Source: Zhongshania antarctica
GTDB taxonomy: Bacteria > Pseudomonadota > Gammaproteobacteria > Pseudomonadales > Spongiibacteraceae
Assembly (NCBI RefSeq): GCF_014202945.1
Contig: NZ_JACHHW010000001.1
Coordinates: 496,001 to 560,000 of the forward strand
Reading direction: 5' to 3'
Length of the DNA stretch: 64,000 bases
Part shown: positions 27,206 through 36,261 of the stretch, in pieces
Layout of the letters: every line of letters begins with the position of its first letter
Position numbering within the stretch: the stretch's first letter is position 1
Position numbers and translations under genes: made by a program
The notes under the pieces: model-generated
Database searches by the model: none
What the model was told of the DNA's origin: nothing
The model's input: the letters and a program-made list of their open reading frames with translations, nothing else

Positions 27206-29677
27206 TTAACGTTGCCAAGTATAGATAAAATCCAAGCCAACACTACGCGGCTCGCCAAACATGACCGAACGGCCCGCTTCCGGCAAATTATGAATATTAT
27301 TGATGCTGTACTCTTCGTCGAGCAAATTCTTGCTCCACAGCGAAATATCAACATCGCCATCAAACAGTGTCAGGTCGTATAAACCAAGGCGCGCGTTCAG
27401 CACAGCAAACGCGGCTTGACGGTCTATTTGGAAGGTCGAGGTATCCCTTCTTACGCCGCCATTGCGCTCATCGGTAAAGGAATAGGTCGCATTAAAGGCC
27501 AAGCGCTGTCCGGCATTACCCTGCCAAATACTCCAGTCCATCGCGGCGGTGTAAGCATGACGAGGCGTGGAGTCAAACACAAAGCCATCGTCTATTTCAC
27601 CAGACAGTGGGTTTGCGCTAGGCTCAATACTGGCAGCAAGATAAGCGTAATTTAAAATTAGCACCAAATTTTCATGAGCCAACCATGTTGTATCAAACTC
27701 AAAGCCCTGCAGGGTAGATTCATCGGAATTAGCAACGGTGGTATCGCTCACCGCATTCGGGATACCGAAATTAAGCTGCTGACCTTCAAAAATTTGCACA
27801 AACACATCAGCATTAATCTGTACTCTGTTCTCGAACAAACGCGATTTAATGCCCAATTCATAGGCCGTTACTTTTTCTGGATCAAACCCCTTCGTAAAAC
27901 GCTCTGCGCCTCCGGCATTAACGGGTTCCCGCGTATTAAAGCCACCGCTTTTATAGGCTTCGTTACGCTTGGCGTAAAGGTTAATTTCATCAGTAAGGTC
28001 AAAAGCGGCAACAAGGCTATAGGACTGGTCGTCAAAATCGCGGTCGCCGTAGGCATCGTAAAAAACTTCCGGAAGCTGTGTAGCAATATCCATATCATCC
28101 CGGTCAGTATTGTCACCGTCACCTGGTGTTACTAAAAAGCTAATCTGCCGCCGCTGCTGACGCGCTTTACGGTTGTCTTGAGAATGCCTAAAACCCAAGG
28201 TAAAACTTAAGCGATCGTCTAGTATCTGCGGCCGCCAAGCTAACTGCATAAAGGCGGCCATGGCGGTGTTTTCTATATAGGCATTCTGCTGGGTCATGAC
28301 TTCAATGCGGTTGCCCGTATTGTTGCCGTCTTGATTACTGCCCAGCGGCGCAGAAAGCAAATGACCGACTTCGTCTGACCCCTGGTGCGCAGTTTCTTCA
28401 AAATAATATAAGCCCGCGATATAAGAAAAGCGATCGTCCAGCAGCCCGCCAGAGAACTGAAGTTCATGGGACGATTGTTCTTGGGTAATATCAGGCTGAA
28501 AGCCATCATAGAAAACGCTTCGGCCTATGCAAACAGGGGTACATGGCGCCGTACCACCAGCAACGGCCGCGACAGGAAAGCCAAACACCGCATTATTATC
28601 GAGGCGATAACCGTCCGTCCGCGCTCCGATACCTAAACTGGTTGGCGTACTGTCAAATAATGCGCGCTGCGCGTAGATATACTTAATCGCTAATTGTTCA
28701 CTGTAATTCCAATTTATGCTCAGCTGATGACCGTCAATAATATTATCCGCCTCGACAAGGTCTATCGGAGAATGCATTTTATCCGGACGTCGACCAGACA
28801 CATTAAAATCGTAAAATTGACGAGCGCCCGAGTTAATCAGGTTGGTAATGGCGATGCCAGAATTTGCGCCGGGGTTTGGAATTTCTTCAGATGGCAGCAC
28901 GGCAGAATAAGCCATATTGGTATTAGCCACATCAGCCTTGTCATAGGCGTAATCAACGCGAACTGTATCGCTCACATCCCAGCCGAAATCCACACGATAG
29001 CCGGTAGTCTGGGAGTCACCAAAATCGCCGCCCAAGCCGGTATTTTCAATATAGCCGTCAACAGATTTTTCGAGATAGGACAGCTTTAAGGCTGAGCCCT
29101 GCCAAAGAGGTAGGTTTAACATACTCTTACTGGTAAACAGATTACGGTCACCGTAGGTAAGGCTTTGCTTTAATAACAGGGCATCGGGATCAGGGCGCCG
29201 AGTAACGAGATTTACCGCGCCACCAGTCGAATTGCGGCCGTAGAGTGTGCCTTGTGGGCCTCGTAATACCTCAATTCGGCTTAAATCCGCTATCTCGGTT
29301 GCTAGCGATGACGAGCGCGCAATATAGGCGCCGTCGATATACACCCCCACGGGTGGGTCTTGGGTTATCTGGGCGTCAATCAGGCCGATACCACGAATAT
29401 AAATTCGCAGCGTCGTGGTGTTAATTGGAAATGGCTGGATATTTAGCGAAGGAACATTATTTGCCAGATCGCCAATATTGCCGATACCTTCACGCGCCAG
29501 CGCCTCTTCGTTAAAGGCATCCATTGCAATAGGGGTATCTTGCAAAGATTCCGCTTTTTTCTGGGCCGTGACGATCACCTCTTCGAGCATCATGTTCTTT
29601 TGCTGGGCAAAGCTAGATATCGACGTTAAGGCAAACACCGAACCAAGCGCTAGCGCGTAATGAGCAAGTGGCTTCAT
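27206..29677 (-). CDS. TonB-dependent receptor (substrate unassigned)
   Basis: 823 residues with a clear signal peptide (MKPLAHYALALGSVFALTSISSFA). The TonB box region LEEVIVTAQKKAESLQDTPI is followed by a plug with 'IEVLRGPQGTLYGRNSTGGA', and the barrel ends VGLDFIYTWQR. It resembles the other three receptors in the window in its start and plug, but differs through the barrel, so it probably recognises another substrate. It is transcribed alone downstream of the OYE operon end, with its promoter in the 203 bases to 29880. GGGAGTG precedes the ATG. Confidence 0.9.
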   Translation of the reverse strand: MKPLAHYALALGSVFALTSISSFAQQKNMMLEEVIVTAQKKAESLQDTPIAMDAFNEEALAREGIGNIGDLANNVPSLNIQPFPINTTTLRIYIRGIGLIDAQITQDPPVGVYIDGAYIARSSSLATEIADLSRIEVLRGPQGTLYGRNSTGGAVNLVTRRPDPDALLLKQSLTYGDRNLFTSKSMLNLPLWQGSALKLSYLEKSVDGYIENTGLGGDFGDSQTTGYRVDFGWDVSDTVRVDYAYDKADVANTNMAYSAVLPSEEIPNPGANSGIAITNLINSGARQFYDFNVSGRRPDKMHSPIDLVEADNIIDGHQLSINWNYSEQLAIKYIYAQRALFDSTPTSLGIGARTDGYRLDNNAVFGFPVAAVAGGTAPCTPVCIGRSVFYDGFQPDITQEQSSHELQFSGGLLDDRFSYIAGLYYFEETAHQGSDEVGHLLSAPLGSNQDGNNTGNRIEVMTQQNAYIENTAMAAFMQLAWRPQILDDRLSFTLGFRHSQDNRKARQQRRQISFLVTPGDGDNTDRDDMDIATQLPEVFYDAYGDRDFDDQSYSLVAAFDLTDEINLYAKRNEAYKSGGFNTREPVNAGGAERFTKGFDPEKVTAYELGIKSRLFENRVQINADVFVQIFEGQQLNFGIPNAVSDTTVANSDESTLQGFEFDTTWLAHENLVLILNYAYLAASIEPSANPLSGEIDDGFVFDSTPRHAYTAAMDWSIWQGNAGQRLAFNATYSFTDERNGGVRRDTSTFQIDRQAAFAVLNARLGLYDLTLFDGDVDISLWSKNLLDEEYSINNIHNLPEAGRSVMFGEPRSVGLDFIYTWQR

Positions 29678-29880
29678 AGTTTCACTCCCATGAAATTAGT
29701 TTTTATTTGTCTGATGAAGAAGAATCTTAGTGAGATGGTAAAGAAGTTACCTACCACCAAACACAGCAAAAACAGTCAAGCTAATGCTCATATTAATCCG
29801 AATGTGTCACCCAGCTGCGAGTTTATAATTATTGCAGCCAAGTGCACTCAGCCATCACCAATTTCTATAAGCCATTGTTA

Positions 29881-30936
29881 TCATGGACTTACTGGGTAAT
29901 CGCTATAACCTTCTGGGCCCGGCGAATACAGTAAACGCGGGTTCATTTCAGCCAGTGGCAAGTCATTTGCAAAGCGATGTGGTAAATCTGGATTGGCAAT
30001 AAATGCCCGCCCAAACGACACCGCCGCAATCTGCGGATCTGCCAACGCCGCTTCTGCCTCATCGCGGCTATAGCTGTCATTCACAATGAGCGGACCATTA
30101 AAATGCGCTTTCGCTAAGGCGATATTATCTTGAATTTTAGGCATGCGAATGACGTGCAAATACGCCAAGCCCATTTGGTCGACCGCATCGAGCAAGGCCG
30201 CGAATGTCGCGCAGTGATCGTCATCTTGCAGATCATTAAAGGGATTGCCAGGGCAAATTCGCATACCAACACGGTCAGCGCCGTCTACCGCTGTCATTGC
30301 CGCTAATAACTCAATAACGAAGCGTAGGCGGTTCTCCAACGAGCCGCCGTACTGGTCATCGCGGTGATTAGTACCGGTACTCAGGAACTGTGCGGGAAGA
30401 TAGCCACTGGTGCAGTGCAATTCAACACCATCAAAGCCGGCAGCATATGCCATTTCTGTCGCGCTCACGTAGTCGGCAATCGTTTGTTTAATATCGCCTA
30501 GACTCATCGCCACTGGCGTCACAAAGTCTTGCATGCCCGCTTCAGTATAAATTTGTCCCTGGGCAGCGATCGCCGAGGGCCCTACCGTTCTTACCCCTAC
30601 CCCTTTGTTATCGCTGTGGGCCACTCGACCACAGTGCATTAACTGCAGCACAATTTTGCCACCGCGCGCGCGCACAGCATCACAGACCTCTGCCCATGCA
30701 TCTTGCTGAGCCAGAGTGTACATACCCGGCGTGCGGCAATAGCCTTTGCCTTCCGCACTTGGGTGGCAGCCCTCGGTAATAATAAGGCCGGCGCCGGCGC
30801 GTTGCGCGTAATAGTCCTTCATTATCTGATTAGGCATACCATCCTGCGCTTCTGCGCGGGAGCGGGTCATGGGCGCCATGACCACGCGATTCGCTAAACT
30901 CATGCGGCCTAAGTTTACGGAACTCAGTAATTGCAT
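29881..30936 (-). CDS. NemA/OYE-like ene-reductase with altered active site
   Basis: 351 residues, the usual size for a single-domain Old Yellow Enzyme. FMN-binding start 'NRVVMAPMTRSRAEAQDGMP', then 'DGVELHCTSGYLPAQFLSTG', NHRDDQYGGSLENR and 'IAAVSFGRAFIANPDL'. Where NemA-type enzymes have H-x-x-H/N-GYL to hold the substrate carbonyl, this one has H174-C-T-S177-GYL, so the second donor is Ser. It may reduce or isomerise activated double bonds of enones with NAD(P)H. It is the last gene of the eight-gene operon and its ATG overlaps the stop of the SnoaL-like gene by one base (TAATG), so translation is coupled. Confidence 0.88.
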   Translation of the reverse strand: MQLLSSVNLGRMSLANRVVMAPMTRSRAEAQDGMPNQIMKDYYAQRAGAGLIITEGCHPSAEGKGYCRTPGMYTLAQQDAWAEVCDAVRARGGKIVLQLMHCGRVAHSDNKGVGVRTVGPSAIAAQGQIYTEAGMQDFVTPVAMSLGDIKQTIADYVSATEMAYAAGFDGVELHCTSGYLPAQFLSTGTNHRDDQYGGSLENRLRFVIELLAAMTAVDGADRVGMRICPGNPFNDLQDDDHCATFAALLDAVDQMGLAYLHVIRMPKIQDNIALAKAHFNGPLIVNDSYSRDEAEAALADPQIAAVSFGRAFIANPDLPHRFANDLPLAEMNPRLLYSPGPEGYSDYPVSP

Positions 30937-31556
30937 TATCTCACCCTAATTTTTGGTGCGGGACTGCCGCGGCGCATACGCGTTAAAAACTCATCGACCG
31001 GTGCCGGCGGGGCAACTTCAGGCAGTTCTGCCGGGCTGTTTTGCCAGAACTCTTTCCAGCTGGGGAACAGCTCGTGAAATGCGCCGTAGTAGGGTTCTCT
31101 GCCCGGCCAGCGCATTTTCATATCGCCGATTGGCGGCTTATTCAAATCAGTCGCATACCAGTAACAGGGCAAGCGACGCCGAAAATACCAACGACCGTCA
31201 ATGCGCTGGTAATCATCCCAGTACAACATTTGCATAATGACCCACTCGCCGCCGCACTCGTGTTCATTTTTAGAGTACAACACGCCAATGGCGTTATCTG
31301 GGTCTTTAAATTCGATAATGTGATTACCAGTGTGATGCGAGGTACCGGTAAACTGGTGGCGCAGAGTATCGTCTACCCAAGCTTTTAGATGACTGCGACC
31401 ACTGTGTTCTCTACTCACCCTAATGTCTTCGGCAAATAAATTCACGTGGGCGTCGAGATCACGCATATCCAAAGACAGGGAATACTTGGCTACCAACTGG
31501 CGAATTTCGTCCAAGGATTCGAGTCGATCAATACGCTGCTCTAGAGAAGTTGTCAT
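30936..31556 (-). CDS. SnoaL/NTF2-fold protein (BaiE-like dehydratase candidate)
   Basis: 206 residues from the ATG at 31556; a GTG five codons earlier overlaps the SDR stop and is less likely. The fold is SnoaL/NTF2 (EIRQLVAKYSLSLDMRDLD, ending in a Trp-rich C-terminal part). Residues Y25 and D30 and the His cluster at 74-79 align by spacing with the Tyr, Asp and His that are reported catalytic in the bile-acid 7-alpha-dehydratase BaiE; the DDYQRIDGRWYF strand also matches. A dehydratase of a hydroxysteroid is therefore plausible, but many NTF2-fold proteins share this pattern. It lies two bases after the SDR stop and one base into the OYE start. Confidence 0.65.
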   Translation of the reverse strand: MTTSLEQRIDRLESLDEIRQLVAKYSLSLDMRDLDAHVNLFAEDIRVSREHSGRSHLKAWVDDTLRHQFTGTSHHTGNHIIEFKDPDNAIGVLYSKNEHECGGEWVIMQMLYWDDYQRIDGRWYFRRRLPCYWYATDLNKPPIGDMKMRWPGREPYYGAFHELFPSWKEFWQNSPAELPEVAPPAPVDEFLTRMRRGSPAPKIRVR

Positions 31557-31558
31557 CG

Positions 31559-32338
31559 TTAATCTCCCCACGCCGCCGCGCCAGTATTGAGTTCAGCCAT
31601 GCGGCCACCGTCTACCGGAAGAACAGCACCAGTGATATAGGACGCGTCATCGCTGGCCAAGAACAGAATCGCATTCGCGCACTCGCGAGGATCGCCAATA
31701 CGCTGCAGGGGAATCGTTTTGCCCGTGGCTTTTTGGCTGTCTTCATCGGGGTTTACCGATTCCAGCGACGGCGTTAAAAACGCCCCCGGCACCACCGCAT
31801 TACAGCGAATTTGGGGTGCCCATTCGATGGAAGCATTGCGGGTCAGCGAGATCATTGCCGCTTTGGCAGCACTGTAACCGGCGGTTCCCATTGAGCCTGC
31901 CAGACCGCACACCGAGGACACATTCACCACCGCGCCGCCATTGGCACGCAATTGCTTAAAGGATTCGCGCATCAAAAACATTGCGCCATCGAGGGACACT
32001 TGAAAGTTTTGATGCCAGGCCTTGGTTTTGTGATTAGCCAACATGCCCGGCACCATCAGCACTGCATTGTTGACGATAATATCGATTTTACCGAAATGAG
32101 CGACCGTATCTTCAACTAGCTTTTTAACCGCCAACTCGTCACTGACATCCACCGACAGTGGCAGGCATTCGCCGCCAGCATCTTGGATGGTTTTGGCAAC
32201 AGCTTGCAGCGGCTCAAGACGACGACTGCAGATCACCACCTTCGCGCCCTCTTCGGCAAAGCGAATTGCCGTGGCCGCACCAATGCCCTGACCGCCCCCG
32301 GTAATAATGGCAACTTTGCCCTGTAGTCTCTTCGTCAT
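31559..32338 (-). CDS. Short-chain dehydrogenase (BaiA-like SDR)
   Basis: 259 residues from the ATG at 32338, which has AGGAG five bases upstream; an earlier in-frame start lacks one. NAD motif TGGGQGIGAAT at residues 12-22, NNAV at the end of strand 4, catalytic YSAAKAA around residue 155 with Ser upstream (VNVSSVCGLAGS). A classical SDR of the size of bile-acid BaiA and hydroxysteroid dehydrogenases. It probably oxidises or reduces a ring hydroxyl/keto group with NAD(P). It is followed by the SnoaL-like gene and preceded, 19 bases upstream, by the amidohydrolase, all co-directional. Confidence 0.9.
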   Translation of the reverse strand: MTKRLQGKVAIITGGGQGIGAATAIRFAEEGAKVVICSRRLEPLQAVAKTIQDAGGECLPLSVDVSDELAVKKLVEDTVAHFGKIDIIVNNAVLMVPGMLANHKTKAWHQNFQVSLDGAMFLMRESFKQLRANGGAVVNVSSVCGLAGSMGTAGYSAAKAAMISLTRNASIEWAPQIRCNAVVPGAFLTPSLESVNPDEDSQKATGKTIPLQRIGDPRECANAILFLASDDASYITGAVLPVDGGRMAELNTGAAAWGD

Positions 32339-32357
32339 AACGGCTCCTAATACTTTA

Positions 32358-34121
32358 TTAGCGTGATTCATTTGAAATCACGTCACATTCATTGCGGCCG
32401 CGCTGAAAATAGCAGCGACCCGCAATCCAAACTTGATCGACCTCGAAGTTCAGTAAATTATCTTCGCTAGCCAACGGGCTGCGATCCAGCAGCACCAAAT
32501 CAGCAAACTTACCCACCTCTAATGAACCGATGTCCTGCTCTTTAAAACTTTGCCAAGCGGCATCGATGGTCACCGCGCGCAGCGCTTGCAAAGTATTAAT
32601 ACGCTGTTCGGCACCGAGTACCTCGCCGCTGCGGGTTTGCCGAGTGACACTGGTCCACAGCAATCTGGCCATGTCCATGGGTACGACCGGAGAATCGAGA
32701 TGCACCGTAAAGCGCAGATCGGCAGCCTGCGCCTCGGCAAGTGGGCTAATACGCCCTCCACGTTCAGGGCCGAGGAATTGATCGCGATGGCGATCACCCC
32801 AAAAATACGTATGAGCACTAAAAAAGCTGGGGCTAAGACCGGCCTTTTTCATTCGAATAAGTTGATCGGAGCGAGCCATTTGGCCGTGGACTAAAATCGG
32901 TCTGGCATCGGCGCGAGGACAAGCTTGCTGGGCATATTCAATGGCCGTTAACACCATGTCGATAGCGGCATCGCCGTTACCGTGGAGCGCTAACTGGTAA
33001 TTTTTGCAGTGCAGGGTTTTGACCTGCGCATTCAACTCCTCTTGCTTATAGCGAGAAAAGCCGCGATAGCCAGCATCACTACTGCCAGTTTGCTGTTGAT
33101 AATAGGGCTCGGATAGATACGCGGTGTAGCCCTGAATACTGCCGTCGACAATGATCTTTATTGCCGAGGCAGAAAATGTATCTGACTGGAAATCGTCGAG
33201 GCTCAGCGCGCCACTCTTTAGCTCTGCCTCCATTTTGTCTGCCAAGGGCCAGACCATTACCCGCTGGGGCATACGCTGCAGTTTAGACAGCCAATACAGG
33301 CCATTGAGCAAGCGCGAATCGACCCCGCCGCTCTGCACTGTGGTGACCCCAGCAGCAAGGTATTGGTCCCGGGCGGCGTCCACCATGGCAAGAAAATCAA
33401 GGCCTGAGAAATCCATGGCTTCGGCAGCCACCAGATCGGTCGCATGCTCAAGTAGCAGCCCGCTAGGCTGGGCAGTGTTGCCTTCGCGGACAATAACCCC
33501 ACCTTCAGGGTCGGCGGTCTCGGCGCTAATTCCGGCACGGCGCAAGCCTGCGCTATTCACCACCGCCAAATGCCCAGAGCTGTGCATGAGGTAAATAGGT
33601 CGCGTCGTAGACACCGCATCGAGGTCGTGACGATTCGGGTGGCGCTTTTCTAGTAAGAGCGAATCATCGTAGCCAAAGCCAAACAGCCAATCCTCGTCCT
33701 TGCCGGTTTTTGCTGCCTCAGCTAAGTGCTGTTGAATATCACTAATACTGCGGACAGCGCCCAAGGGCGGGCTACTTAAATCTGTGCCCACTGCGCTAAG
33801 GCCCGTACCGGGAAAATGCCCGTGGGCATCAATAAACCCGGGCAGTAGCGTTTTGCCCTTAAGATCGTATACAACAGTACCAGCCTGACGCAGGGCCAAA
33901 ATTTCATCATCGTTGCCCAGTGCTTCAATACGCTCACCGCGCACTGCCATCGCCGAGACCACGCGATTACTATCATCCATCGTTAAAATCTGACCGTGAA
34001 TGAACAACTGGAGCGGCGGCAAAGGGGGCGTTGCGCCTCGCAAATAGTAATAGCCAACACACAACACCACCGCCGCTAACAACAAGGTGAAGACAAGTAA
34101 GCCCACGATAATTTTTTTCAT
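32358..34121 (-). CDS. Membrane-anchored amidohydrolase (YtcJ-like)
   Basis: 587 residues from the ATG at 34121, one base after the upstream stop. Residues 2-25 form a hydrophobic helix (IIVGLLVFTLLLAAVVLCVG), so the enzyme is probably tethered to the inner membrane with the catalytic part outside. The HxH metal motif is GFIDAHGHFPGTG, and the usual amidohydrolase ending 'EVGKFADLVLLDRSP' is present. YtcJ-like enzymes hydrolyse amides or related bonds of unknown substrates with bound metal. In this operon it could cleave an amide-linked side chain before ring degradation, which is an inference. The neighbouring genes on both sides are within 20 bases. Confidence 0.85.
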   Translation of the reverse strand: MKKIIVGLLVFTLLLAAVVLCVGYYYLRGATPPLPPLQLFIHGQILTMDDSNRVVSAMAVRGERIEALGNDDEILALRQAGTVVYDLKGKTLLPGFIDAHGHFPGTGLSAVGTDLSSPPLGAVRSISDIQQHLAEAAKTGKDEDWLFGFGYDDSLLLEKRHPNRHDLDAVSTTRPIYLMHSSGHLAVVNSAGLRRAGISAETADPEGGVIVREGNTAQPSGLLLEHATDLVAAEAMDFSGLDFLAMVDAARDQYLAAGVTTVQSGGVDSRLLNGLYWLSKLQRMPQRVMVWPLADKMEAELKSGALSLDDFQSDTFSASAIKIIVDGSIQGYTAYLSEPYYQQQTGSSDAGYRGFSRYKQEELNAQVKTLHCKNYQLALHGNGDAAIDMVLTAIEYAQQACPRADARPILVHGQMARSDQLIRMKKAGLSPSFFSAHTYFWGDRHRDQFLGPERGGRISPLAEAQAADLRFTVHLDSPVVPMDMARLLWTSVTRQTRSGEVLGAEQRINTLQALRAVTIDAAWQSFKEQDIGSLEVGKFADLVLLDRSPLASEDNLLNFEVDQVWIAGRCYFQRGRNECDVISNESR

Positions 34122-34122
34122 A

Positions 34123-36261
34123 TCAGAGCCTAACCGCGAGTTCACGGGCGGTGCGCATAGCGCCATCGATGTAGCTAATGTCGGCACTGTCACCAATATT
34201 ATGTGCTTCGATATTAATTGCCGATAGCTGACTCAATATCGACGTGTCTGGCTCTGCACCTAGCGCAATAATCACATTATCGACATCAAGCTCACCATGG
34301 TTTTCACCCTGCGTATAGCAGACCGAACCGGCGGTTATCTCGCTCACACTTGCCCCCCGGCGCAGATCCACACCGTGAGATTTCAAGTCGTGGAGCACAC
34401 GCCAGCGGCGCACAACACTCAGTTCGCTACCCAAGTCGCGGCCCGCCTCGAGCACCGTCACCTGACGGCCACGTTCAGCGAGTAACTCAGCGACTTCTAA
34501 GCCCACTAGGCCGCCGCCGATAATGCATACTTTTTTGCCCAAGGGCATATACACATGACTAAGCTTTCTGAGCACGTCGATATTGCGGCTCAGCCCCAGC
34601 ATATGAGATAGACGCAGCATCACGCGGTGATACCAGGTTAATTTACCCTGCGCGCGGCCCGCGAATAACATATCTCGGAGCTGTTCGCCGTCCAGTACAT
34701 GGGGCAAATCTTTACCGGCAATAAGCGGCGCACTGCGCTTCGCGCCGGTAGCCAATACCACGGCATCGACGCCCGCCGCTTTTATACTCTCAATGCTTGC
34801 CATTTTATTTAGCGATACCGCAATCGGCAGTTCAGCAATGGCATTCTTAAGGTATGTCAGTAAATGGCTATTGGGCTCATAGGCCAACGCAGCAACCCGC
34901 AGGGTACCGCCGAGCACTGAGTCCCCCTCCCAAAGTTGTACTTGATGGCCACGCAAGGCGAGAACACGGGCCGCCTCCATTCCTCCCGGACCGCCGCCAA
35001 CAACCAGAATTCGCCGCGGGGTGTCCGCTGGAATAATCTGCCCTAAGGTATTTTCATGACCAACAGCGGGGTTCACGGCGCAGCGCAATGGCTGATTTAT
35101 AAAGATTTGGCTAACGCAGATATAGCAGTAAATACAGGGGCGGACATCGCTCTGGCGACCATCCCGCAACTTGTTGGGCAACTCTGGATCCGCTAATAAT
35201 TTCCGCCCCATGGCCAAGAAGTCAAAGTCGCCTGCGGCGATATGGCGCTCGGCAACGTCGGGCTCAATACGACCAACCGCAATGACGGGAATACCTATCG
35301 CCGCTTTAACCGCTTTGGCAAAACCAATATAGCCGCCGGGCTCGTGCACCAATGGCCCCTCGGTAAAGCCGATAGCGCTGTTGTTTGAGTAGGCACTGAC
35401 ATTGATGGCATGACAACCCGCAGCCTCAAGCATTTTGGAAACGGCAACTGCATCGGCGATGGTTATACCACCTTCCGTACGATATTCATGGGCGTCTATG
35501 CGCACCATAATCGGAAACTCATCGCCTACGGCAGCCTTAATTGCAGCAACCACTTCGAGTAATAAACGGGCGCGATTTTCCAAGCTGCCGCCGTAATTAT
35601 CATCTCGACGGTTGGCGTAAGGCGAAAGATATGACGACAGTAAGTAGCCATGCCCAGCGTGAATCTCTACGCCATCAAAGCCCGCATCAGCAACCAAACG
35701 CGCCGCAGAGGCAAAGCAGCCAACCACCCAGTCGATATCCTGCTGATCCATTTCCTTATAGCGCGGGCCTTTGCCATCTGGCCCGGCGGAGCGCACGAAA
35801 TTCGCCATTTCCGCCATGGTGAGGCCTTCACCCATATCATTGGCCGCGGGTTTGGGGCGCGAGGGAACAAGTATCTCCCTTCCTTCAGCGACATCGAAGG
35901 CAGACACCTTGCCGCTGTGATTTAGCTGCGCGGCGATGCGGCAATCATGTTTCTGCACACGCTGAGCCAGTTCGCTAAGACCTGGCAAAAACTCATCTTT
36001 AGATAAGCCCAGCATTTTCGGCATCGACATACCAAAAGGCCATGCGACCGAACTGGTTTCCAGCACAATCATGCCGACGCCACCCGCCGCGCGCGCCTCG
36101 TAGTAGGCCATAGCGCGCTCGCAAATACTGCCGTCGTCGAGAATAAACTCGGTGCCCATTGCCGCCAATACGGTGCGATTACGCAGCTCCATCTGGCCAA
36201 TAGCGGCCCCAGACATCAACTTAGGGTGATGGCACTCACGAAGCTCCTTTGCCTTAATCAT
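34123..36261 (-). CDS. FAD/FMN/Fe-S ene-reductase (2,4-dienoyl-CoA reductase / BaiCD-like)
   Basis: 712 residues from the ATG at 36261, which overlaps the Rieske stop by eight bases; an upstream ATG at 36327 would overlap it by 74. N-terminal OYE-type TIM barrel with the donor pair H201-AGH204-GYL and NRRDDNYGGSLENR. The Fe-S cluster has Cys376, 379, 382 and 394 (C-x2-C-x2-C-x11-C), then the FAD motif GGGPGG at 422-427 and an NAD motif GGGLVGLE further on. This is the architecture of 2,4-dienoyl-CoA reductase and of BaiCD/BaiH in bile-acid dehydroxylation. It would reduce or desaturate a conjugated ring ketone. No nearby gene supplies electron transfer, so NAD(P)H is the likely donor. Confidence 0.9.
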   Translation of the reverse strand: MIKAKELRECHHPKLMSGAAIGQMELRNRTVLAAMGTEFILDDGSICERAMAYYEARAAGGVGMIVLETSSVAWPFGMSMPKMLGLSKDEFLPGLSELAQRVQKHDCRIAAQLNHSGKVSAFDVAEGREILVPSRPKPAANDMGEGLTMAEMANFVRSAGPDGKGPRYKEMDQQDIDWVVGCFASAARLVADAGFDGVEIHAGHGYLLSSYLSPYANRRDDNYGGSLENRARLLLEVVAAIKAAVGDEFPIMVRIDAHEYRTEGGITIADAVAVSKMLEAAGCHAINVSAYSNNSAIGFTEGPLVHEPGGYIGFAKAVKAAIGIPVIAVGRIEPDVAERHIAAGDFDFLAMGRKLLADPELPNKLRDGRQSDVRPCIYCYICVSQIFINQPLRCAVNPAVGHENTLGQIIPADTPRRILVVGGGPGGMEAARVLALRGHQVQLWEGDSVLGGTLRVAALAYEPNSHLLTYLKNAIAELPIAVSLNKMASIESIKAAGVDAVVLATGAKRSAPLIAGKDLPHVLDGEQLRDMLFAGRAQGKLTWYHRVMLRLSHMLGLSRNIDVLRKLSHVYMPLGKKVCIIGGGLVGLEVAELLAERGRQVTVLEAGRDLGSELSVVRRWRVLHDLKSHGVDLRRGASVSEITAGSVCYTQGENHGELDVDNVIIALGAEPDTSILSQLSAINIEAHNIGDSADISYIDGAMRTARELAVRL

